NCBI GenBank assembly: GCA_039819065.1
Contig: JBCBSS010000009.1
Span: 27,130-91,129 of the forward strand
Origin: JBCBSS01 sp039819065
GTDB taxonomy: Bacteria; Bacteroidota; Bacteroidia; Cytophagales; Cyclobacteriaceae
Direction: 5' to 3'
DNA length: 64,000 bases
Shown here piece after piece: positions 62,501 to 64,000 of the stretch. The notes beneath the pieces were generated by a model. That model saw only the letters and a program-made list of their open reading frames with translations, searched no databases and was not told the origin of the DNA. The translations under genes were made by a program, and so were the position numbers. Numbering within the stretch: the stretch's first letter is position 1; the number at the start of each line of letters is the position of its first letter.

Positions 62501-62623
62501 CAGAGCATAGCTCAGGGAGATCACTATTCTATTTTGAGCTCCGAGCATGTCGAAAGATTGGGCGAACTGATCAAAAGTACTTTCAACGAATTGATCGATT
62601 CAGAACAATTCATTGAAGACTAG
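46820..62623 (+). CDS. NRPS-8: half-C, five A-T modules (Glu, Leu-like, Gln, Glu, Leu), TE
   Basis: A 5267-residue terminal synthetase. A half-C region (1 to about 248) precedes five A-T modules joined by four C domains with intact HHxxxDG (His pairs at 992, 2033, 3079 and 4128). Pockets in order are DAKDMGVVDK (Glu), DAWLFGDVCK (Leu-like, uncertain), DAQDLGVVDK (Gln), DAKDLGVVDK (Glu) and DAWFLGNVVK (Leu). Nucleotide loops start at 407, 1467, 2510, 3557 and 4602. Carrier serines are 800, 1846, 2892, 3939 and 4980, all in GGHS. A type I thioesterase ends the protein, with Ser5109 in GFSMG, Asp5135 (or 5137) and His5235 in GDHYS. It should release the chain by hydrolysis or cyclisation. Modules 3 and 4 are tandem duplicates, and modules 2 and 5 are also paralogous. 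The start overlaps the NRPS-7 stop by four bases. Confidence 0.94.
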   Translation: MTKDRQHQIALEYWTNKLSSIESVDMVPGDAIDHTGLGGRVVEEVQHVFDDGLKQKLNAVSNGNVASQSVLAITALQIVLSKYNVDLPLIATPPVSLGNTPENNGQPLFINIKPEENATLRSVMDLVKKQLLEGIKHQDYSYEKLARTLAANQSFDQEDALQVVFIHEKGSLKDGFDTSGFDLIFTLHEDCGSFSLVYNKSVFTTDFAAQLVRHYGIALSQLLTNADALLHGVQLLSEADQKELVRDFNQTENEREYRLSLVELFEEQVIKTPELKAVIHNDQSLTYDELNAHANRVAHYLTDEAGLQKGQRVAIQLDKSERLMTAIFGILKAGGNYVPIDPKLPELRKQNILDDCQAKLVITEQKYKDLPISSPLFLVEEILAANLSATNPSMAIKPEDICYTLYTSGTTGTPKGVEISHQAVVNLSNWLSDLVYADLKEPAVALLTASISFDASVKQLFAPFLNGACLVTLNEEQRNDITAYIHALKHYKVNVLDITPVFLNEVISTLEEEQATLDIDNVMVGGEILTPEITQRFHNIFEPSNRLVNVYGVTEATVDSTFEIIEANRPTRSIGRPIYNTGIGIIDKQGQLAPKGVWGEIAISGVGLAKGYLNLEELTSSKFIANPYDDLIGDRLYLTGDIGRWRMDGQLEFLGRRDNQVKLRGYRIELSEIDNTLSTHDSIKKAAHLVREVNGDKHIVSYYTGEQAIEKNTLKEFLEARLPRYMVPTHFVWLPKFPLTSNGKLDTKKLKGLDPDGVGNESYQAPRNEIEKQIAIIWQEVLGRERIGINDNFLELGGHSLKAIRIVSRMHKEIQFKIDLNDIFTYPTIAELSNLKSNSVGDLQEYEPIPQAEPSEQYIASHAQNRLWILNELQDLKHTYNLFESRQIKGQVDIKRLESALIYLIDRHEILRTTFHQENGKLYQKIKDNAEKVGFRLKFTDLNSDVDDASIDAQEIIDQENSTIFNLSTGPLMTAHLVKINSDKFTFIWVLHHIIVDGWSMQLLLNELFQAYDHRLKDQSLSLPRLSIQYKDYSEWHWKKYQEDKENPSRLFWIDQFSDEIPVLDLPTDRSRPPVKTYNGGVVKKGFKENIENRLLNLERELGLTRSMLFQGLVKLLFFRYTGNTDIVIGMPSAGREHPDLEDQVGFYVNMLPLRSRLKPKMSFREFISGVRLEQLEVFKHGMYPFDMIVEDLDVPKDLSRHPIFDIVVVDQTFEDKLQESQGNTEDFTMDSGETSKYDLSFVFTKENGSSICLIEYNSDIFDSLRVARMATHIERLLESILDNPDLSMTEVELLTREENEEITNYSIGESSEIPSGTLAQFFEKQVELNPDSLAIVSGEERLTYHELNERSNQLAWWMINQKNLKPQEVVAVIAGRSSELIIAILGILKCGAIYLPIDHEYPDDRIKYMLDDADVKLILSNSIEKDFDSDLENVDLKELDKITLDEDSRNPEIPNNHNDLAYIVYTSGSTGQPKGVMIGHHGVVNLYKWHSDEFDIDHTSRSTMYVGVGFDASAWEIWPYLLSGACIYPVNGEERLSTEFWRELVRKERITHSLLPTVMCDEVLGIEGLSFEHDVKVFTGGDKLNQNNKTSIAIFNDYGPAEATVCTSSGPVEKQGKVSIGRPITNFRVAILDDFGHLQPIGIPGELHIGGAGLAKGYLNRPALTNEKFVELNVFDETEERFYKTGDICSWAWDGKMMFHGRKDRQVQLRGHRIELSEIEKYLIQYDGVSNAHLVAYDEGNDKYLAAYYVSEKGNIDNQLKEFLNEQVPYYMVPSHFCNLDSLPLNKNGKIDETRLPKAESRKAKSDYLAPKSALEVGIVEVWQEILGYERIGVTDSFLELGGHSLKAMRILSQMRKDLGVKADLRDLFEYPTIRELASKLEGTQSSDQIEIPKAEAREFYPVSASQKGLWLIDQQSKWQHAYNIPEVYHLDSTLDIEVLRVASIYLVNRHESLRTTFHLQDDEVVQKVHTDADAIGFSLVHTELEAGQQEEAKSLVQADQQQAFDLSKGPLLSIHVISLGEADHLVSLVIHHIISDGWSMNVLRKELLNIYEALANQSEPELDALTVQYKDYAVWQYEELSSGKLKEAEAYWLNIFKEGPPALQLPADRPRPVNKTYAGRTVGSIVDQGAFKQLEQINQQTGLSLFISLLGMVKLLLHKYSGQKDITLGTVTAGRDHHALEHQIGFYLNTLALRTEIDTKERFEDYLLRLKQENLEAFEHRAYPFHQLVEQSTSTTETSRHPLFDVMVMLDNVEDLGGGLSEERNSESGVNVGAYTVESTVSKFDLTFHFQVLEEQLYLGITYNTDLFDRWRIEQMINHLNTLILTATDRPQSTIEDIDIITSEERHKLLSLSQGPKETPKWEGTVQRAFAEVVERVPDNTALIGKGNSLTYHELNNESNRLAHRLIEDGIKPNDAVGILLGRSERQVVAMLGILKSGGCYVPIDSSLPQERVAFMISDAAVKKVVTSDEHTSKLDPSLVMLDQQNGGDLSPNPQITDQADQAYILYTSGSTGQPKGVAIRHDAVLNLCQWLTELIYGRHDAPLTALLTASISFDASVQQLFTPLLNGGTLVLASEESKKDTALYWLALEEFKVDVLDITPSFLDVLLSAKPSNGKLQLKHVLVGGEALQSTTAVAFQQKLPNTQLINVYGVTESTVDSTYGIVNDTWTSGEIGTPIPNTGVYILSDSKELQPVGVWGEMAIAGVGVGKGYINRPELTSEKFIANPFGDGRLYLTGDIGRWTKEGRIAYQGRKDNQVKLRGYRIELGEIESCLNNLVEIRGVAVLIRNEELVCYYAAETVLNIDNLKEALADRLPHYMVPSHYVNMDELPLNKNGKVDRGKLSEIEFDITRDYQSPESELEHQLVAIWQGILGQEKIGATDNFFELGGHSLKAMRIVSQIQKVLGIQITLRDLFEYPTIGELAITLEGNESGEQTEIPLATSREFYPASVAQKGLWLIDQQTEGHHVYNIPEVYHLGSDLDIEALRKAVVYLVDRHEALRTTFHLQDNEVVQKVHQSAEAIGFSLNYTILEVDQQEEADSLLEANLQQSFDMEQGPLLNIQLISVGKAQHIVSLVIHHIISDGWSMNVLRKELLAIYEAFAQGVEPKLPNLPVQYKDYAAWQHQELAEGKLKRAEAFWLKMFEEAPPVLQLPTDRSRPVRKTYTGRTIGSTVDQQSFTALKRLNQQTGASLFISLMGLVKLLLHKYTGQKDITLGTVTAGRDHHTLEHQIGFYLNTLALRTEIDTQESFEQYLLRLKGENLEAYDHRQYPFHYLVERSGVYTEASRHPLFDVMVMLQNMEDLGGDLSEDIGSEANGDPDSHEAASTVSKFDMTFHFHVEGGQLRLGITYNTDLFDSWRIEKMLSHLNTLIVEVTGKPHAAIQTLSFTTQEERDQLLALSQGTTVAPKWQDTIQSVFESAVEQVPDNVALIGSNGTLTYNELNNQANRLAHQLIDAGIQADDAVGIMLDKGERQLVAILGVLKSGGCYVPIDPNLPDERIGFMIADAAVKKIVTSVSHASKIDASLVVIDNPAGDDTRYDNPKLENKGDQAYILYTSGTTGKPKGVAIRHNAVLNLSQWLTELIYQVDGKPLTTLLTASISFDASVKQLYAPLFNQGKLIISTDDDKQNIQDYIDLLERHQIEVMDITPSYLNALLTELPDNHQLSLKYILVGGESLQTSTTVAFKAKLPHTKLINVYGVTESTVDSTFSVVDDNWISGEIGTPIPNTGVYIISDEGEMQPLGVWGEIAISGIGVGKGYINRPELTKEKFVDNPFGEGLLYKTGDIGRWTMSGKIEYQGRKDHQVKLRGYRIELGEIEACLNSLEQLDTAAVIIQNEELVCYYTAHRDVEVASLKEALASKLPSYMIPLHYVALEELPLNKNGKVDRTKLSTIKHDIRGDYKAPESQLEHQLVAIWQEILDQEGIGVTDNFFELGGHSLNGIRLISRVRKVLHKKIALNDLFDYPTIAQQAVLIEGKPTEILESIKSAEMMEFYPVSHAQRRLWVLDQLEDIGHAYNIPDIHYLNSNIDKSLLEEALRYIIDRHEIFRTTFVTIDGQPYQRILPSVNQVNFELTFDDLTHHPNQNALLDDLIAEEVSKVFSLSNDPLVSARLIKRDEEAYTFIWVMHHIIADGWSVRILHDELLHVYSLLQDGKPLELPVLSIQYKDYAVWQQNELGKGVLSSSRSFWLDQFADVNPVLNLPTDHPRPAVKTYRGQAFSGVLSQKASLALERLKKTQRLTNSMIFQGLVKLLCYKYSGQTDIVIGMPMAGRDHKDLENQIGFYVNMLALRSRLDEGMSFASYIEMIRKEQLQAFDHRMYPFDLLVEELDLGRETSRHPLFDMLVVDQNLYDASTATAVEPSADQNHAAGSGTSKYDISFIFSATRDDITYHLEYNTDIFEEARIARMIGHLEQILIEAVDDPTVSLKDLNCLTRPEIDQLDAFSKGASCDYPNKTLHSLFEACVPEHAHEPAIKTGLATLTYTALDQKANQLAWHLLDEHGLKKGDVVGVMMERCNEWAVALLGILKAGGVYLPIDPDYPKGRIDYMLEDAKVDLIIVDKTYEKLGGADIINICEQVFLSGKQGSPNIDVSPDHLAYIIYTSGSTGKPKGVMVEHKNVVNLCYWHNTQFKVNEDSKATLYAGIGFDASVWELWPYLLKGACLFAMNGDDRIDPSRWVDFANQEHITHAFLPTVMCEQLMPHTHRLSNKEILILTGGDRLGQIRDSCLNIVNNYGPTETTVVATSGLQAPDEPVHIGKPIHNTEIYILDEYGKQVPIGVPGELYIGGAGITRGYINLLEQTDRHFVNHIVEEGQKIYRTGDICSWSVSGNIMFHGRKDRQVQIRGYRVELQEIEAALQNISGLDQTFVTDFTINDQQVLTAYYTSNEEYNPEVLREQLSQSLPKYMVPDYFVHLDAMPLNQNGKVDQHALPAPASEEVATTYYHPPVDTIQKRLVNLWQQVLGQQHIGIKNNFFDLGGHSIKAIKTVSLIKKELDVDIPIRAIYDHPTIEALGSLIKKNGQHNSLLVQLSAESDTGNDLFMIPPALGTAMVFDRLAGHLADQFNCYGLQYPGFDHEATMITSIESLADRLTTEILEKSGKPEVALLGFSMGALVAFEICKRLEEKGKEVTLMLLDRDTKDSAKTVPESISSSDVSTMLDKELGDLKGALSGEDYDRVKVLFKNNYDAVMAYKTSDQVKAHIIAIEAEFRPEARDMSGWKKHTNGRLIQSIAQGDHYSILSSEHVERLGELIKSTFNELIDSEQFIED
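52493..55630 (+). repeat. Tandem module duplication in NRPS-8, copy 1 (C-A(Gln)-T)
   Basis: First of two diverged C-A-T units. Matching points recur at a spacing of 3138-3141 bases: the module entry (gagatacc at 52493 and 55631), the HH motif (52916 and 56054), the nucleotide loop (54347 and 57488) and the carrier serine (55493 and 58634). Many protein segments are near identical, such as the QKGLWLIDQQ start and the HHIISDGWSMNVLRKELL region. Confidence 0.85.
55631..58770 (+). repeat. Tandem module duplication in NRPS-8, copy 2 (C-A(Glu)-T)
   Basis: Second copy of the unit at 52493-55630. The predicted monomer changes from Gln to Glu with one pocket residue, Gln to Lys at position 239. The carrier domain is more diverged (SLNGIRL in place of SLKAMRI), so the edge of the repeat here is approximate. 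Confidence 0.82.
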
Positions 62624-62690
62624 AAAAAGATACGAATAGAAAATTAACAAAGTGTTGATTGGATTACTGAAATAAACAGGATCGATAGTT

Positions 62691-64000
62691 ATGAATATTT
62701 TTAAAGCGTTTCAAAGTAGCTCGAGATTTTTCTATGCAGCGTTACTTTTCCTGGGGATGGTGAATAGTGTACTCTTTAGTGCTATTCTGATATTTATAAA
62801 TTATACACTGTCGGGCACGCCATTGCCATTTTTCCCTGAATATGACTGGCTAATTTTTTTAGGGTTACTGGTAGTGTCTATGACGGTCAGCAAGGTGTTT
62901 CAAACCTACATGATCAAGTTGACCAATAAGATCACTTTTGATTATGAAATCAAAATATTTCAAAAACTGCGATTTGCCACTTATCAGGCATTTGAAAAGC
63001 TGGGCGCACAACGCGTCTACACGGTGATTAGTGATACCAGGACGCTCTCTCAGGTGCCTGAGTCCTTTATCAATGTGATCAATGCAGGTATCGTAATAAT
63101 CTGCGGGTTGGGGTATCTGTTTTGGGTAGCTCCCATCGGGGCATCAGGTGTACTGGCTGTTATGGTCATCCTGTTGGTAGTGTACATGCTACGCAATAGA
63201 AAGATTGAGAAGCAATTGAATCATCTGAGAGACTTGCAAGATAACTTCCATGAATATATTCGTGACCTGCTACTGGGCTTCAAAGAAGTCAAAATGAGCA
63301 TTAATAGAAATGATAATATCTACCATAAATTCATCAAGCAAAACAGGCTGAAAAGCAAAGATATTAATACAGGAACCTCCATTAAATACTTGGATAATGA
63401 ACTGACCGGCAGTTACAGTTGGTACATCGTTCTAGGAGTAATTCTATTTGCCATGCCAGCCTACTTGGATATGAAAATAGAGCAGGTATCAGCTTTCGTT
63501 GTGACTGTGCTATACCTGATGGGGCCTGTTGCCGTCCTGATTACAACGCTTCCGTTTTACACACGCGTCAAAATTGCGCTGGAGAGAATTACCCAGATGG
63601 AAAAAGAGGTGGAAGAGAGTGTAAGTGGGGAGAAGACCTTCAGTTTTGAAGCAGTACCTGAAGAGGAGTTTGAGCGCCTTCAATTCAAGGATGTGTGTTT
63701 TGAGTACTATGACGAGAAACAGAACAATACCTTCAACCTAGGGCCAATTAATCTGGATATCAGAAAGGGGGAAATACTATTCCTTACAGGAGGCAATGGC
63801 AGTGGTAAAAGTACATTTGTAAACGTACTTACCGGGTTGTATAAGCCAACCAAAGGGGAGATAATCATTAATGGCAAAACAGTATCCCCGGAACAATATC
63901 CATATTACAGTGACAGGATATCGGCCATTTTCACGGACAACTACCTCTTCTCAGATAACTACGATGGGTTTGAATTGAAAAAGAGTAACAACCTGCTCAG
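62691..64000 (+). CDS. Cyclic-peptide-type ABC exporter, 3'-truncated
   Basis: The first 436 residues of a fused permease-ATPase ABC transporter; the gene continues past the window. Residues up to about 300 hold hydrophobic segments consistent with six membrane spans (near 13-40, 50-70, 125-175 and 250-300). The nucleotide-binding domain starts near 330, with Walker A GGNGSGKST at 367-375. The layout and the SAIFTDNYLFSD segment after the loop resemble the PvdE/SyrD family (cyclic peptide export). Such exporters move NRPS products or their precursors across the inner membrane, so export of this cluster's peptide is the likely role. The start is ATG at 62691, 67 bases after NRPS-8, with no obvious terminator between them, so it is probably in the same operon. 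Confidence 0.9.
   Translation, partial: MNIFKAFQSSSRFFYAALLFLGMVNSVLFSAILIFINYTLSGTPLPFFPEYDWLIFLGLLVVSMTVSKVFQTYMIKLTNKITFDYEIKIFQKLRFATYQAFEKLGAQRVYTVISDTRTLSQVPESFINVINAGIVIICGLGYLFWVAPIGASGVLAVMVILLVVYMLRNRKIEKQLNHLRDLQDNFHEYIRDLLLGFKEVKMSINRNDNIYHKFIKQNRLKSKDINTGTSIKYLDNELTGSYSWYIVLGVILFAMPAYLDMKIEQVSAFVVTVLYLMGPVAVLITTLPFYTRVKIALERITQMEKEVEESVSGEKTFSFEAVPEEEFERLQFKDVCFEYYDEKQNNTFNLGPINLDIRKGEILFLTGGNGSGKSTFVNVLTGLYKPTKGEIIINGKTVSPEQYPYYSDRISAIFTDNYLFSDNYDGFELKKSNNLL

Noticed and set aside
46820..62623. Epimerisation domains in the synthetases.
   Set aside because: Every complete C-like domain read has a condensation-type motif and lies between a carrier and an A domain or at a protein end; I found no E-type motifs. 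Dual C/E function cannot be excluded by eye.

Overview
The window is the inside of one very large nonribosomal peptide synthetase (NRPS) gene cluster, with all genes on the + strand. Both ends are cut. The first gene starts inside a condensation (C) domain, and the last is an ABC exporter that runs off the right edge. The DNA looks mid-40s % G+C by eye. Almost no start codon has a clear Shine-Dalgarno sequence; upstream stretches are A-rich, as in Bacteroidota. A marine Cytophagales-like bacterium is my best guess, but this is inference.

Layout. 3-17980: NRPS-1 (C'-A-T-C, Asn code), a TauD-family dioxygenase, an Asp/Glu racemase, NRPS-2 (A-T-C), NRPS-3 (half-C, A interrupted by a methyltransferase, T, C), an asparagine synthase and a single-chain glutamate mutase. 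17981-18376: the only long non-coding gap, holding three dyad symmetries. 18377-64000: NRPS-4 (A-T-C), NRPS-5 (C-A-T-C, Thr code), a CmlA-like diiron beta-hydroxylase, NRPS-6 (half-C-A-T-C-A[MT]-T-C), NRPS-7 (half-C plus three modules), NRPS-8 (half-C plus five modules and a thioesterase), and a PvdE/SyrD-like ABC exporter. The window holds 15 apparently complete A domains, so the peptide has at least 15 residues.

Pocket residues were read by eye against the GrsA-Phe numbering. In gene order the predicted monomers are: Asn; an Asp/3-methyl-Asp type activated on its side-chain carboxyl (code starting DARH, as I recall from microcystin/nodularin synthetases); a bulky hydrophobic residue with a methyltransferase in its A domain; a second DARH residue; Thr; Tyr (probably beta-hydroxylated by the CmlA homologue); Asn with a methyltransferase; a basic residue; Val; Lys; Glu; a Leu-like residue; Gln; Glu; Leu; then release by the thioesterase. 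The accessory genes match this list. Glutamate mutase makes 3-methylaspartate, the racemase could supply D-Asp or D-methyl-Asp, AsnB could supply Asn, and the two oxygenases could hydroxylate Asn/Asp and Tyr.

The most unusual points are: the microcystin-like DARH domains paired with a glutamate mutase outside cyanobacteria; two methyltransferases inserted at two different places in A domains; a complete Lys A domain lying inside the remains of a decayed A domain; four proteins that begin with only the second half of a C domain; back-to-back C domains at one protein junction; and short shared C-terminal tail motifs that may be docking peptides. I do not recognise the cluster as a described one.
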